From Capnocytophaga canis (GTDB taxonomy: Bacteria > Bacteroidota > Bacteroidia > Flavobacteriales > Flavobacteriaceae), in the NCBI RefSeq assembly GCF_000827555.1, contig NZ_CDOI01000155.1, positions 1 to 59,083 on the forward strand: 59,083 nucleotides of DNA. Reading direction: 5' to 3'. The first letter of the stretch is position 1. Each line of letters opens with the position of its first letter. Under the pieces are notes generated by a model. It was not told where the DNA came from. It saw nothing but the letters and a program-made list of their open reading frames with translations, and made no database searches. The position numbers were made by a program, and so were the translations under genes. This document shows positions 25,957 through 35,050 of the stretch, one piece after another.

Positions 25957-26388
25957 TTATTTCTTAGACTTTTCAATCTCTTGAGTTTCATATTTAGAAA
26001 GAGACAGACGAACAACACTGTTTTCAAGAGCTTTTAGCTCATGTACGATAGTGGCTTTGAGTGTAATGAAATCACCTTTGTTTAGTTGGTAAATAGTTTC
26101 TCCTACTTCGAAATTAATTTTTCCTTCAAGAACCTGTACTACGATGGCACGAGGAGCTTTGTGGCGTTTCATTATTTGCCCCTCTTTGAAGGTTATCCGA
26201 ACTTCTTTAGTGAACTCAGTTTCTAAAATAACCTCCACATTAGGTTTGTCGTCCTTGTAGGTGACGTCTTTCAACATTGAAGCTGTCATCACATCAGTAA
26301 TGACATTTTCTTCTTTTTCAATAATTTGTTTCATCTGAGCTTGTAAACCAAGCGGTAATAAAACGAGCAATAATGGATATTTTTGCAT
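25957..26388 (-). CDS. Exported cupin-domain protein
   Basis: A 143-residue single-domain cupin with an apparent signal peptide (MQKYPLLLVLLPLGLQAQ). The cupin region runs ITFKEGQIMKRHKAPRAIVV, VLEGKINFEVGETIYQLNKGDFI and HELKALENSVVRLSL. Only some metal-binding histidines are kept (one in KRHK and one in VHEL), so the metal site may be reduced. It is co-transcribed with the cytoplasmic methyltransferase. An alternative start at an internal Met (MKQIIEK) would remove the signal and make it cytoplasmic, which would fit the partner better. Confidence 0.75.
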   Translation of the reverse strand: MQKYPLLLVLLPLGLQAQMKQIIEKEENVITDVMTASMLKDVTYKDDKPNVEVILETEFTKEVRITFKEGQIMKRHKAPRAIVVQVLEGKINFEVGETIYQLNKGDFITLKATIVHELKALENSVVRLSLSKYETQEIEKSKK

Positions 26389-26423
26389 AATATATTTTAT
26401 TTAGTCTTAATAGTTTAACACTG

Positions 26424-26431
26424 CAAATATA
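26424..26431 (-). promoter_or_regulatory. -7 promoter element of the cupin/methyltransferase unit
   Basis: Minus strand TATATTTG, 35 nt before the ATG at 26388. Confidence 0.5.
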
Positions 26432-26589
26432 GTCAAAATAAATTAATAAAAGAATTTTTAGTCTTTTATTTTTTCAAATTAATTTTGTCTGTATATTTTA
26501 TAGTGTTGAAAATCAGTATTTTTAATAAAGAGTGTTTTAATGAATGAATAAATTGTATTCGTAAATTTTTAAAACATCACAAAATTGGA

Positions 26590-26597
26590 TAGCTTTG
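26590..26597 (+). promoter_or_regulatory. -7 promoter element of the Nfu gene
   Basis: TAGCTTTG, 16 nt before the ATG at 26614; very short leader. Confidence 0.55.
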
Positions 26598-26613
26598 CCA
26601 AAAAAATAGAACA

Positions 26614-27516
26614 ATGAGTGAAGTGACAATATCCATACAACCAACCAGTAATCCGGAAATTATTAAACTGGAAGCATCAAAAATTTTGGTCAAAGGTAGC
26701 TACGAATTTAATAACATTGATGAGGCTAAAAATTCACCTTTAGCACAACAGCTTTTCTATCTGCCTTTTATCAAAACAGTATATATTTCCAGTAATTTTA
26801 TTGCTTTGAAACGCTATCCGATTGTAGAATGGGCGGATGTTCAAGAAGAGTTGGCTGAACAGATTTCGGTATATATAAATTCCGGTAATGAGTTGATTAC
26901 TACAGAACAGCCACTAAAAAAATTACCTATAACGGTTTATGCAGAGAGTACACCCAACCCCACGGTAATGAAGTTTGTGGTTAATAAACAAATTGTACCT
27001 GTGGTTTTGGAATACAAGAATGTAACGCAAACACAAAATGCGCCATTAGCAAAGGCATTGTTTGATTTTCCTTTTGTTAAAGAAGTTTTTTTTGATGAAA
27101 ATTACATTTCAATAACCAAGGATGAATCGGTAAAATGGTTTGAAATCACTATGGAATTACGCGAGTTTATTCGTACCTACTTGGCAGATGGAAATAAAGT
27201 TGTTTTAGATAAAGAGACTAAAAAAGAACAAGTTACGAATGAAAAACAAATAGAAAAATCACCATTAGTAACAGACATTACTTCGCAAAAAATCGTAGCC
27301 TTATTGGATGAATATGTAAAACCTGCCGTAGCATCCGATGGGGGAAACATTCAATTTGTGTCGTACAATAAAGAAACTCATCAGGTCGAGGTGATTTTAC
27401 AAGGAGCCTGTAGCGGTTGTCCATCTTCAACAATGACTTTAAAAAATGGCATTGAGAATTTGTTGCAAGATCAATTGCAAAACTCTGAAATTCGAGTGAT
27501 AGCCATTAACGGATAA
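26614..27516 (+). CDS. Nfu/NifU-type iron-sulfur scaffold protein with duplicated N-terminal domain
   Basis: A 300-residue Fe-S cluster carrier. Two Nfu N-terminal domains are in tandem: IQPTSNPEIIKLEASKILVKG (about 6-95) and YAESTPNPTVMKFVVNKQIV (about 108-200), each with the NSPLAQQLF / NAPLAKALF and FPF/LPF-V-K signatures. A C-terminal NifU domain (about 220-300) ends with GACSGCPSSTMTLKNGIE, whose CxxC binds the cluster. The doubled N-domain is seen in other Bacteroidota. It lies 22 nt upstream of the rhomboid gene, probably co-transcribed. Confidence 0.92.
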   Translation: MSEVTISIQPTSNPEIIKLEASKILVKGSYEFNNIDEAKNSPLAQQLFYLPFIKTVYISSNFIALKRYPIVEWADVQEELAEQISVYINSGNELITTEQPLKKLPITVYAESTPNPTVMKFVVNKQIVPVVLEYKNVTQTQNAPLAKALFDFPFVKEVFFDENYISITKDESVKWFEITMELREFIRTYLADGNKVVLDKETKKEQVTNEKQIEKSPLVTDITSQKIVALLDEYVKPAVASDGGNIQFVSYNKETHQVEVILQGACSGCPSSTMTLKNGIENLLQDQLQNSEIRVIAING

Positions 27517-27538
27517 AACCTTTCAAAATCATCATAAA

Positions 27539-28369
27539 TTGAATATCAATCGTAAAATAAAAAGCTTAAATACGGCAGAGCAGATAGCTATTGTCAACAT
27601 TTTGTTATTCATTGTTGGATATTCGGTAGTTTCTTTAGGTTTAATTTCGCAAGAACAACTCAATCAATGGGTAGGTATGCCTCAAAAGTGGGATGTTTTT
27701 CTAACAAAACCTTGGACTATTTTTACGTATGCCTTCTTCCATGCACGTTGGCAACATCTGTTTTGGAATATGCTTTTTTTGTATTTGGTAGGGCAAATAT
27801 TTTTTAATTTATTCAATAATAAGCAATTTCTAAAGGTTTATCTTTCGGGAATATTTTTCGGAGGAATCTGTTTTTTATCAGTATATTTTTTGCCTTCTGT
27901 TTTTTTTGAAAATACCATCCTTTTAGGTGCGTCGGGAGCTATTATAGCAATGCTCTTTTTTGTTTGTGTTATGGCTCCTACCTATGTGGTCAATGTTTTT
28001 TTCTCCATTCGTATGCGTTTGTGGTATGTCGCGTTGCTTTTATTAGCTTTTGACATAATTCAATTTGCTTCCGATCCTGGAGGAAAAATTGTTCACATAG
28101 GTGGAGCTTTTATAGGATGTTTTTTAGCTTTATTAGGTAAATATCCATTGCAACTGAAACGAAACAATTATGAAAAATTAACAAAAAAACAAATTTCCTC
28201 AAAAGCTATAAAGCCCTCAGAATCACGATCGAAATTGAGTGAATCTCAAAAGATAAAACAACATAAGGTTAATGTTATCTTAGAGAAAATTAGCTCCAGT
28301 GGCTATACAAGTTTAACTGAGGAAGAGAAAAAATTTCTATTTGAAGCCAGTAAGGAAATGAATCTTTAA
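27539..28369 (+). CDS. Rhomboid family intramembrane serine protease
   Basis: A 276-residue, six-span membrane protease. H68-x4-H73-x3-N77 in TM2, the nucleophile Ser132 in GASGA (TM4) and His186 in HIGGAFIGC (TM6) form the Ser-His dyad and oxyanion residues. The C-terminal about 65 residues are a charged cytoplasmic tail. The start is a TTG at 27539; the first in-frame ATG is about 46 codons in and would remove TM1, so the TTG or another non-ATG start is required. Its end overlaps the convergent thioesterase gene by 4 bp. Confidence 0.9.
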   Translation: MNINRKIKSLNTAEQIAIVNILLFIVGYSVVSLGLISQEQLNQWVGMPQKWDVFLTKPWTIFTYAFFHARWQHLFWNMLFLYLVGQIFFNLFNNKQFLKVYLSGIFFGGICFLSVYFLPSVFFENTILLGASGAIIAMLFFVCVMAPTYVVNVFFSIRMRLWYVALLLLAFDIIQFASDPGGKIVHIGGAFIGCFLALLGKYPLQLKRNNYEKLTKKQISSKAIKPSESRSKLSESQKIKQHKVNVILEKISSSGYTSLTEEEKKFLFEASKEMNL

Positions 28370-28782
28370 GATTTCATTTTCTGCTGTATTGCAGCTAAAA
28401 TCCTTTGAGGACAGCGTACTGGTCGCCACGTGTTTACATCTACGAAAACTAAAGTAGTATTTGCTGTAGATATTACCTCGCCTTTTTCGTTAATTATCTG
28501 ATAATCAAATGTTATTTTTGAGCTTGGGAGTTCTTTTAGTTGAGTTCTGATGGTAATGAGTTCGTCGTAAAATGCTGGTTTTTTGTAGTCTATATGCAAA
28601 GAAACCACAGGTAACATCACGCCTTCTTTTTCCATTTCTTTGTACGAAATTCCCAGTGAGCGCAACCATTCCACCCGCCCAAGTTCTAAGTATTGAGGAT
28701 AATTACCATAGTAAATAACTCCCATTTGGTCAGTTTCACCATAGCGGGTTCTAAGTACATAATCGAAGTACAAATTTTCCAT
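28366..28782 (-). CDS. Acyl-CoA thioesterase, YbgC/4HBT family
   Basis: A 138-residue hotdog-fold thioesterase. RTRYGETDQMGVIYYGNY holds the conserved Asp-x-x-x-x-Tyr-x-x-Y active-site pattern, and EWLRSLGISY follows as usual. It hydrolyses short or aromatic acyl-CoA thioesters. The ATG at 28782 (MENLYFDY) matches the family start better than the ATG at 28818, which adds 12 unmatched residues. Confidence 0.9.
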   Translation of the reverse strand: MENLYFDYVLRTRYGETDQMGVIYYGNYPQYLELGRVEWLRSLGISYKEMEKEGVMLPVVSLHIDYKKPAFYDELITIRTQLKELPSSKITFDYQIINEKGEVISTANTTLVFVDVNTWRPVRCPQRILAAIQQKMKS

Positions 28783-28879
28783 AGAATTGAAAAGTATATA
28801 ATTAACAAGTATTAACATTTAACTCTTGCGAAAAAAAAATGAGAAAAACAATAGTAAAATGATTTTTTTTATTCATTTT

Positions 28880-28888
28880 TTATTCACA
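28880..28888 (+). promoter_or_regulatory. DnaA box upstream of dnaA
   Basis: TTATTCACA is an exact match to the TTATNCACA DnaA box, 77 nt before the dnaA ATG. It overlaps the region where the promoter should lie (a near-consensus CAACTTTG follows), which suggests autoregulation by DnaA. No cluster of boxes is seen, so this is not evidence for oriC. Confidence 0.45.
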
Positions 28889-28964
28889 ACTTTGCTGTCT
28901 CAATTCACAGAGATACTACTACATCTGTTTTTGAAGTTCCAAATATAACCTTTTTTATTTAATA

Positions 28965-30383
28965 ATGAAAGATTTAGCCGAAAAAGCGTGGGGGAGATGT
29001 CTTGATTTCATCAGAGACAATATTGAAGAGCAACCATTTAACACTTGGTTCGCTCCGATTGTGCCTATTAGTTTGGAAAATAATTCTTTAAAAATAGGTG
29101 TTCCTACTAAATTTTTCTATGAGTACTTAGAGCAAAATTATATTTCTCTTTTGAAGTCTGCCATGACTTTTTCTCTTGGAGAAAAAGCCCGTTTGACTTA
29201 TGTAATCAACTCTCTAACCAGAGAACAATTGCCAAGTACTAACCGTCCAGAATTAGCAAGGCAATCACTTACTTTACCTATCCAAAATAAAGATCCTGAA
29301 CTTCGAAATCCGTTTGTAATTCCGGGTATTCGCGAAATTACTATAGACCCACAGCTCAATTTGAACCAAAATTTTGATAATTTTGTTGAGGGAAATTCGA
29401 ACCGATTGGCACGTTCAGCTGGGATGGCAGTAGCCAATAAGCCTGGAGGAACGGCGTTTAATCCACTGTTTATTTTTGGTGGAGTAGGGTTGGGAAAAAC
29501 ACATTTAGCACACGCTATTGGGGTGGATATCAAGGAAAAACATCCTAAAAAGAAAGTGCTTTATGTGTCAGCAGAAAAATTTACGCAACAGTTCGTAAAC
29601 GCTACCATGTCAAAAGATAAGGACAAAACATCACTTAATGATTTCATTCATTTCTATCAACTCATTGATGTGTTGATTGTCGATGATGTTCAGTTTTTAT
29701 CATCTAAATTAAAGACACAAGATGCGTTTTTCCACATATTCAATCATTTACAACAAAACAATAAGCAAATTATTTTGACATCGGACAAAGCTCCAGTTGA
29801 CATGCAGGACATTGAACAACGTTTATTGTCGCGTTTCAAATGGGGGCTGTCTGCTGAGTTACAAACTCCAGACTATGAGACTCGCTATAAAATTTTAAAA
29901 AATAAATTCTACACGGACGGTGCAGAAGTAGAAGATGAAATTATTTCATATCTAGCTGAAAATGTTAGAACTAATGTGCGAGAATTGGAAGGTGTAAGTA
30001 ATTCACTTATTGCTCAAGCAGCCTTTAATCGCAAGGAATTTTCGATTGAATTAGCACAAAGCATCATCGAACGCTCCATACGAAATCACCGAAAGGAAAT
30101 TACCATCGACCACATACAACAAATCGTTTCCGATTATTTTAATGTGGGTTTGGAGGAATTGCAATCAAAAACTCGTAAACGAAACGTAGTACAAGCACGT
30201 CAGTTGGCGATGTTTTTCGCAAAAAAATATACAAAAAATTCATTGACAGCTATCGGTTCACAAATTGGGCAACGTGACCATGCAACCGTATTGCATGCTT
30301 GTAAAACGGTTGAAAATCTAACGGAAACAGACCGTGAATTCAAGCGATATGTTGAAGAATTAACCTCAAAATTTTCAAACTAA
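28965..30383 (+). CDS. dnaA: Chromosomal replication initiator DnaA
   Basis: A 472-residue initiator. Domain I is at about 1-80, and a linker follows. The AAA+ domain has Walker A GGVGLGKTHL (near 170) and Walker B VLIVDDVQFL. The C-terminal domain IV helix-turn-helix has IGQRDHATVLHACK, the DnaA signature, with Gln where Gly is usual in GGRDHTT. It unwinds oriC and controls initiation. dnaN does not follow. Instead an LMW phosphatase and a tetrapyrrole-methylase-fold gene do, an order also seen in other flavobacteria. Confidence 0.97.
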   Translation: MKDLAEKAWGRCLDFIRDNIEEQPFNTWFAPIVPISLENNSLKIGVPTKFFYEYLEQNYISLLKSAMTFSLGEKARLTYVINSLTREQLPSTNRPELARQSLTLPIQNKDPELRNPFVIPGIREITIDPQLNLNQNFDNFVEGNSNRLARSAGMAVANKPGGTAFNPLFIFGGVGLGKTHLAHAIGVDIKEKHPKKKVLYVSAEKFTQQFVNATMSKDKDKTSLNDFIHFYQLIDVLIVDDVQFLSSKLKTQDAFFHIFNHLQQNNKQIILTSDKAPVDMQDIEQRLLSRFKWGLSAELQTPDYETRYKILKNKFYTDGAEVEDEIISYLAENVRTNVRELEGVSNSLIAQAAFNRKEFSIELAQSIIERSIRNHRKEITIDHIQQIVSDYFNVGLEELQSKTRKRNVVQARQLAMFFAKKYTKNSLTAIGSQIGQRDHATVLHACKTVENLTETDREFKRYVEELTSKFSN

Positions 30384-30435
30384 TTCATTGATATTGAATT
30401 AGTTTTTTCTTTTTATATATTATTATCCTAAGGAA

Positions 30436-30903
30436 ATGAAAACAAGAATATTAATGGTATGCTTAGGCAACATTTGTCGTTCTCCGTTGGCGGAGGGAGT
30501 TTTACGAGCTAAGTTGGATCCTGCAAAATTTGAAGTGGATTCGGCAGGAACATCAAACTACCATGTTGGGGATGCTCCTGATTCTCGTTCGATAGAAGTA
30601 GCTCGAAAAAATGGTATTGACATTGCAAATCTCAAAGGACGACAATTCAAAAAAACAGATTTTGAAGACTTTGACTATATTTTTGTAATGGATAGAAGTA
30701 ATTATACAAATGTGTGTAACATAGCTGAAAATGAGAAATATAAAGAAAAAGTGTCATTTTTATTAGATGTGTTAGACTCCATGAAAAAGAAAGAAGTCCC
30801 TGATCCTTACTATGGAGATAAAAATGGATTTAGAACCGTTTTTACGATGATTGACGAGGCTTGTGAGGTGATTGCTGAAAAGTTAAATTCAAAGCATCCG
30901 TAA
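30436..30903 (+). CDS. Low-molecular-weight protein-tyrosine phosphatase family protein
   Basis: A 155-residue phosphatase with the P-loop CLGNICRS (CxxxxxRS) at the N-terminus and the general acid Asp in VPDPYYG near residue 120, both intact. It dephosphorylates phosphotyrosine proteins, often in exopolysaccharide control, though no capsule genes are near. The TAA stop shares its last A with the ATG of the next gene, indicating translational coupling. Confidence 0.92.
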   Translation: MKTRILMVCLGNICRSPLAEGVLRAKLDPAKFEVDSAGTSNYHVGDAPDSRSIEVARKNGIDIANLKGRQFKKTDFEDFDYIFVMDRSNYTNVCNIAENEKYKEKVSFLLDVLDSMKKKEVPDPYYGDKNGFRTVFTMIDEACEVIAEKLNSKHP

Positions 30904-31613
30904 TGAGTAACTTAGGAAACGTTTATCTCATTCCTAATTTGTTGGGAGATAGCTTAATAGGTAATGTATTACCTCCGATGATAACAAATATAGTTAAGGA
31001 GTTGACTCATTTTATTGTAGAAAATGAAAAATCGGCTCGTAAATTTATCAAACAAATTGCACCTGAGAAGCCACAGCAGGAATTGGTGCTGTTTACCATT
31101 GATAAGCATACCTTCGAAAATGATATTTATTCTTTTATAAATCCTTGTATGTCAGGTTTTTCTGTTGGTGTTATTTCCGAAGCTGGTTGCCCAGGTATTG
31201 CTGATCCTGGTGCTGAGATTGTGAAATTAGCACACCAAAAGAACATACGAGTGATTCCTTTGGTAGGTCCATCATCGATTTTATTAGCCATGATGTCAAG
31301 CGGTTTGAATGGGCAAAATTTTGCATTTAATGGTTATCTGCCCATAGAAAAATCTGAACGAAGACGAACAATCAAGGCATTGGAACGAAAAGTTAAGGAA
31401 TATAAACAAACACAAATTTTTATTGAAACTCCTTATCGGAATGATAAAATGTTATCCGATTTGGTAGAAACTTTGCAAAATGATACGATGTTGTGCATAG
31501 CAACTGAAATCACATTACCGACCGAATATATCAAAACACAGACCGTCACGCAATGGAAAAAGATGAATATTTCTTTGCAAAAACGTCCGACAATCTTCAT
31601 CATAGGAAGTTAG
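30903..31613 (+). CDS. Tetrapyrrole-methylase-fold SAM methyltransferase (RsmI-like)
   Basis: A 236-residue methyltransferase of the RsmI/CobA fold. GVISEAGCPGIADPGAEIVKLA carries the (E/D)AG(x)P-x-(I/V)-(A/S)DPG motif, followed by VIPLVGPSSILLAMMSSGLNG and FIETPYRNDKM. RsmI makes 2'-O-methyl C1402 in 16S rRNA. This protein lacks the usual N-terminal GTLYxVxTPIGNL motif (here GNVYLIPNLLGD) and the canonical C-terminal end, so it is a divergent paralogue common in Bacteroidota. Substrate uncertain. Confidence 0.85.
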   Translation: MSNLGNVYLIPNLLGDSLIGNVLPPMITNIVKELTHFIVENEKSARKFIKQIAPEKPQQELVLFTIDKHTFENDIYSFINPCMSGFSVGVISEAGCPGIADPGAEIVKLAHQKNIRVIPLVGPSSILLAMMSSGLNGQNFAFNGYLPIEKSERRRTIKALERKVKEYKQTQIFIETPYRNDKMLSDLVETLQNDTMLCIATEITLPTEYIKTQTVTQWKKMNISLQKRPTIFIIGS

Positions 31614-31684
31614 AAATTGTTTGAATCTTAATAAATTCGTTATTATGTAGTGATTAAATATACATTAGTTTTCATTTTTATTTA

Positions 31685-31692
31685 TATATTTG
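31685..31692 (+). promoter_or_regulatory. -7 promoter element of psd
   Basis: TATATTTG, 75 nt before the psd ATG. Weak -33. Confidence 0.5.
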
Positions 31693-31767
31693 CCATATCA
31701 AAATACGGATTTATTTTTTTTTTGCGGATAATCAATTCAAATTTTTAATAATCAACACATTATAAAT

Positions 31768-32421
31768 ATGTTTCACAAAGAAGGTTTTAAAATTATTTTA
31801 GGAACATTTATAGTAACTGCAGGAATCGCTTTACTGGCACATTATTTCGTAGATATTTTTTGGTTACAGAAACTCATTCAAGGTATTGCACTTATTTTTT
31901 TGATTTTGGTATTACAATTTTTTAGAAATCCAAAGCGAAATACGCAAAGAAATGAAAGTCACATCATCGCTCCCGTTGATGGAAAAGTGGTAGTTATTGA
32001 AAAAGTATTCGAAAAAGAATATTTCAAAGATGAACGTTTACAAGTATCAATTTTTATGTCGCCAATAAATGTGCATGTAACTCGCTATGCTATAGGCGGA
32101 GAGGTTGTGTTTAGCAAATACCATCCTGGAAAATATTTAGTTGCTTGGCATCCGAAGGCATCCGAAGAAAACGAAAGAACAACCGTTGTTGTTGAAAATC
32201 ATACTTTTGGGAAAATATTATATCGTCAAATTGCAGGAGCTTTGGCGAAGCGTATTGTAAACTATGCTAAAGAGGGCGATATAGCTATTCAAGGAGCTGA
32301 TGCTGGATTTATTAAATTCGGTTCACGTGTGGATTTATATCTACCGTTAGATACTCAAATCAATGTCCAATTGGGACAAACAGTTAAAGGCGGTATTGAT
32401 ATTGTGGCAAAAAAAGATTAA
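31768..32421 (+). CDS. psd: Phosphatidylserine decarboxylase proenzyme (short form)
   Basis: A 217-residue pyruvoyl-dependent decarboxylase that makes phosphatidylethanolamine. One or two N-terminal membrane helices (about 8-50), then RNPKRNT, APVDGKVVVIEKV and IFMSPINVHVTRY. The self-cleavage site is the Gly-Ser in IKFGSRVDLYLP, where Ser becomes the pyruvoyl group. Length is that of the short form found in Bacteroidota. Its product is the phosphoethanolamine donor used by the EptA enzyme encoded at 801-2333. Confidence 0.95.
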   Translation: MFHKEGFKIILGTFIVTAGIALLAHYFVDIFWLQKLIQGIALIFLILVLQFFRNPKRNTQRNESHIIAPVDGKVVVIEKVFEKEYFKDERLQVSIFMSPINVHVTRYAIGGEVVFSKYHPGKYLVAWHPKASEENERTTVVVENHTFGKILYRQIAGALAKRIVNYAKEGDIAIQGADAGFIKFGSRVDLYLPLDTQINVQLGQTVKGGIDIVAKKD

Positions 32422-32479
32422 TTTTAATAACATATTTATATTTAAAATATAAACATAAAGTAAAGAATATCAATTATTT

Positions 32480-33199
32480 ATGGGAAGAGCATTTGAATTC
32501 AGAAAAGCTAGAAAATTTAAGCGTTGGGCAGCAATGGCAAAAACTTTCACACGCATAGGTAAGGACATCGTAATGGCTGTGAAAGAAGGAGGGCCTCATC
32601 CTGAGTCTAACTCTCGGTTAAGAGCCGTAATCCAGAATGCCAAAGCAGCAAATATGCCGAAAGAAAACGTGGAACGTGCCATCAAAAAAGCCTCTGAAAA
32701 AGATACTGCAAACTATAAAGAAGTTATTTTTGAGGGGTACGCACCTCATGGAATCGCTATTCTAATTGAAACTGCCACAGATAATAATAACCGAACAGTG
32801 GCAAACATCCGAAGTTATTTCAATAAATGTAATGGAGCTTTAGGAACATCTGGCTCTGTAGAGTTTATGTTTGACCATACTTGTAATTTCCGAATCAATG
32901 CTGAAGGCTTAGATGTAGAAGAACTTGAACTTGAGATGATTGATTTCGGAGCTGAGGAAGTTTTTCAAGATGAAGAAGGGATTCATATTTATGCTCCTTT
33001 TGAGAGTTTCGGGGCTATTCAAAAAGAGTTGGAAGGACGTGGTATTGAGATTCTATCCTCAGGTTTTGAACGTATTCCGCAGGTAACCAAAGAGCTCACT
33101 CCTGAAGAACAAGCTGATGTGGAAAAACTTCTTGAAAAAATCGAAGAAGATGAAGACGTTCAAAATGTTTACCACACTATGAAAGAAGCAGAATCATAA
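32480..33199 (+). CDS. YebC/PmpR family protein
   Basis: A 239-residue protein. The N-terminus MGRAFEFRKARKFKRWAAMAK, NSRLRAVIQNAKAANMPKENV and GPHPESN are diagnostic, as are FEGYAPHGIAILIE and TNDNNRT-like TATDNNNRTVANIR. Members bind DNA as transcriptional regulators or relieve ribosome stalling during translation. Which role applies here is not visible. It follows psd by 58 nt and ends at a strong terminator. Confidence 0.94.
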   Translation: MGRAFEFRKARKFKRWAAMAKTFTRIGKDIVMAVKEGGPHPESNSRLRAVIQNAKAANMPKENVERAIKKASEKDTANYKEVIFEGYAPHGIAILIETATDNNNRTVANIRSYFNKCNGALGTSGSVEFMFDHTCNFRINAEGLDVEELELEMIDFGAEEVFQDEEGIHIYAPFESFGAIQKELEGRGIEILSSGFERIPQVTKELTPEEQADVEKLLEKIEEDEDVQNVYHTMKEAES

Positions 33200-33224
33200 T
33201 CTCCGCATAATAGAAAATAGTAAA

Positions 33225-33260
33225 AAGACTGTATGGAAAGATTTCATACAGTCTTATTTT
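33225..33260 (+). terminator. Rho-independent terminator of the yebC gene
   Basis: A perfect 11-bp stem (33225-33235 with 33245-33255), a 9-nt loop, then ATTTTTG. Confidence 0.88.
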
Positions 33261-33368
33261 TGTATAAATCTTTATCTTAGAAGTTGAATAGATTATAATG
33301 TGAATATTTCCTGATTCTTCTCATTATCAATAGTTATAAATTTTACTTATGATAATATAAAAAATATC

Positions 33369-33411
33369 GCAAAAGCTATTGCTTTTTGCATGTTTTATAA
33401 TTATACTTTTG
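33369..33411 (+). promoter_or_regulatory. katA promoter region with two palindromes
   Basis: The -7 element TACTTTTG is at 33404-33411, with TTTG at 33385-33388 (15-bp spacing). GCAAAAGC and GCTTTTTGC (33369-33376, 33381-33389) form an inverted repeat over the -33 side. TATAATTATA (33396-33405) is a perfect palindrome abutting the -7 box. Both are placed like operators, plausibly for a peroxide sensor (OxyR or PerR type). Confidence 0.5.
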
Positions 33412-33438
33412 CATCATAAACAGTAAAAACTAATAAAG

Positions 33439-34962
33439 ATGAACAATAAACTGACAACTACAACGGGAGCTCCCGTAGCCAATAATCAAGATACAATGAC
33501 TGCGGGTAAGAGAGGTCCTGCTCTTTTGCAAGACATCTGGTTTTTAGAAAAATTGGCTCATTTTGACCGCCAAGTAATTCCTGAGCGTGTAATGCACGCC
33601 AAAGGTTCAGGAGCTTACGGAACTTTTAGAGTAACTCACGACATTACCAAGTACACAAAAGCATCTATTTTTGCTGAAATCGGGAAAGAAACACCAATGT
33701 TCGTACGTTTTTCTACCGTTGCTGGAGAGCGTGGAGCAGCTGATGCTGAACGTGATATCCGTGGTTTTGCAATGAAATTCTATACTGACCAAGGAAACTG
33801 GGATTTGGTAGGGAATAACACACCTGTATTCTTCTTCCGTGACCCTTTGAAATTCCCTGACTTAAATCACGCCGTAAAACGTGACCCACGTACCAATATG
33901 CGTTCTGCTGACAATAACTGGGATTTCTGGACGCTTCTTCCTGAGGCTCTTCACCAAGTAACTATCGTTATGAGTGACCGTGGTATTCCAAAATCGTACA
34001 GAACAATGCACGGATTTGGTAGTCACACGTTTTCTTTCATCAATAAAGAGGGTGTACGTCATTGGGTGAAATTCCACTTGATTTCACAACAAGGCATCGA
34101 AAACCTAACCGATGAAGAAGCTGCTAAATTGGTGGGAATGGACAGAGAGTCACATCAAAAAGATTTGTACGAAGCCATCGAAAATGGAAACTTTCCGAAA
34201 TGGAAAATGTTTGTACAAATTATGACCGAAGAACAAGCTCGTAATTTGGATTACAACCCATTCGATTTGACCAAAGTTTGGTACAAGAAAGATTTCCCTT
34301 TAATCCCTGTTGGAGAGTTTGAACTTAACAGAAATCCTGAAAATTACTTTGCCGAAGTAGAGCAATCTGCTTTCAGTCCTGCCAATGTGGTTCCTGGAAT
34401 TGGTTTCTCTCCTGATAGAATGTTGCAAGGTCGCTTGTTCTCTTACGGAGACTCACATCGCTATCGTTTGGGAGTGAATCATAACCAAATTCCAGTAAAC
34501 GCTCCTAAATGTCCTGTACACGGATATCACAGAGATGGAGCTATGCGAGTAGACGGAAATTATGGTTCTACAAAACATTACGAGCCGAATAGCTTTGGTG
34601 TGTGGCAAGAGCAAAAAGAGTTCCAAGAACCTGCATTGAGAATTGATGGAGATGCGTACAATTACGATTTCCGTGAAGATGACGATGATTACTTCACACA
34701 ACCACGCAAATTATTCCAATTGATGAATGATGAGCAGAAAAAAGCCTTATTTGAAAATACGGCAAGAGCCATCGGCCCTGCTCAAAAATTCATTCAAATA
34801 AGACACATCCGAAATTGCTATCACGCTGACCCAGCTTACGCAAAAGGAGTGGCTGATGCACTTGGTCTTACAATGGAAGAAGTATTGAAATACGAACATC
34901 CAGCATTGAATTTAGGTCCTGTGGCTCATAAGAAAATGGAATGCCCTTTCGGACACAAATAA
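33439..34962 (+). CDS. katA: Monofunctional haem catalase
   Basis: A 507-residue clade 3-type small-subunit catalase that breaks down hydrogen peroxide. The N-terminus [21 protein letters not shown], the distal His in [29 protein letters not shown], the distal Asn in [13 protein letters not shown], and the proximal haem-ligand Tyr in [15 protein letters not shown] are all intact. Many C-ending codons (AAC, TTC, CAC) compared with neighbours suggest high expression. A catalase is compatible with the catalase-positive canine Capnocytophaga species. Confidence 0.96.
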   Translation: MNNKLTTTTGAPVANNQDTMTAGKRGPALLQDIWFLEKLAHFDRQVIPERVMHAKGSGAYGTFRVTHDITKYTKASIFAEIGKETPMFVRFSTVAGERGAADAERDIRGFAMKFYTDQGNWDLVGNNTPVFFFRDPLKFPDLNHAVKRDPRTNMRSADNNWDFWTLLPEALHQVTIVMSDRGIPKSYRTMHGFGSHTFSFINKEGVRHWVKFHLISQQGIENLTDEEAAKLVGMDRESHQKDLYEAIENGNFPKWKMFVQIMTEEQARNLDYNPFDLTKVWYKKDFPLIPVGEFELNRNPENYFAEVEQSAFSPANVVPGIGFSPDRMLQGRLFSYGDSHRYRLGVNHNQIPVNAPKCPVHGYHRDGAMRVDGNYGSTKHYEPNSFGVWQEQKEFQEPALRIDGDAYNYDFREDDDDYFTQPRKLFQLMNDEQKKALFENTARAIGPAQKFIQIRHIRNCYHADPAYAKGVADALGLTMEEVLKYEHPALNLGPVAHKKMECPFGHK

Positions 34963-34982
34963 AATTAAGAAAGTAAAGAAAG

Positions 34983-35016
34983 AAGGAGATTGTCCAAAAA
35001 AGGCAGTCTCCTTTTC
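34983..35016 (+). terminator. Rho-independent terminator of katA
   Basis: A stem of about 12 bp with one bulge and one G-U (34983-34995 with 35002-35013), an A6 loop and a following T run. Confidence 0.85.
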
Positions 35017-35050
35017 TTATTTATTATTATACCGACAATTTTAGGTAATG

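Noticed and set aside
28819-30383. oriC beside dnaA
   Set aside because: Only one exact DnaA box, no A/T-rich repeat array, no dnaN or gidA neighbours.
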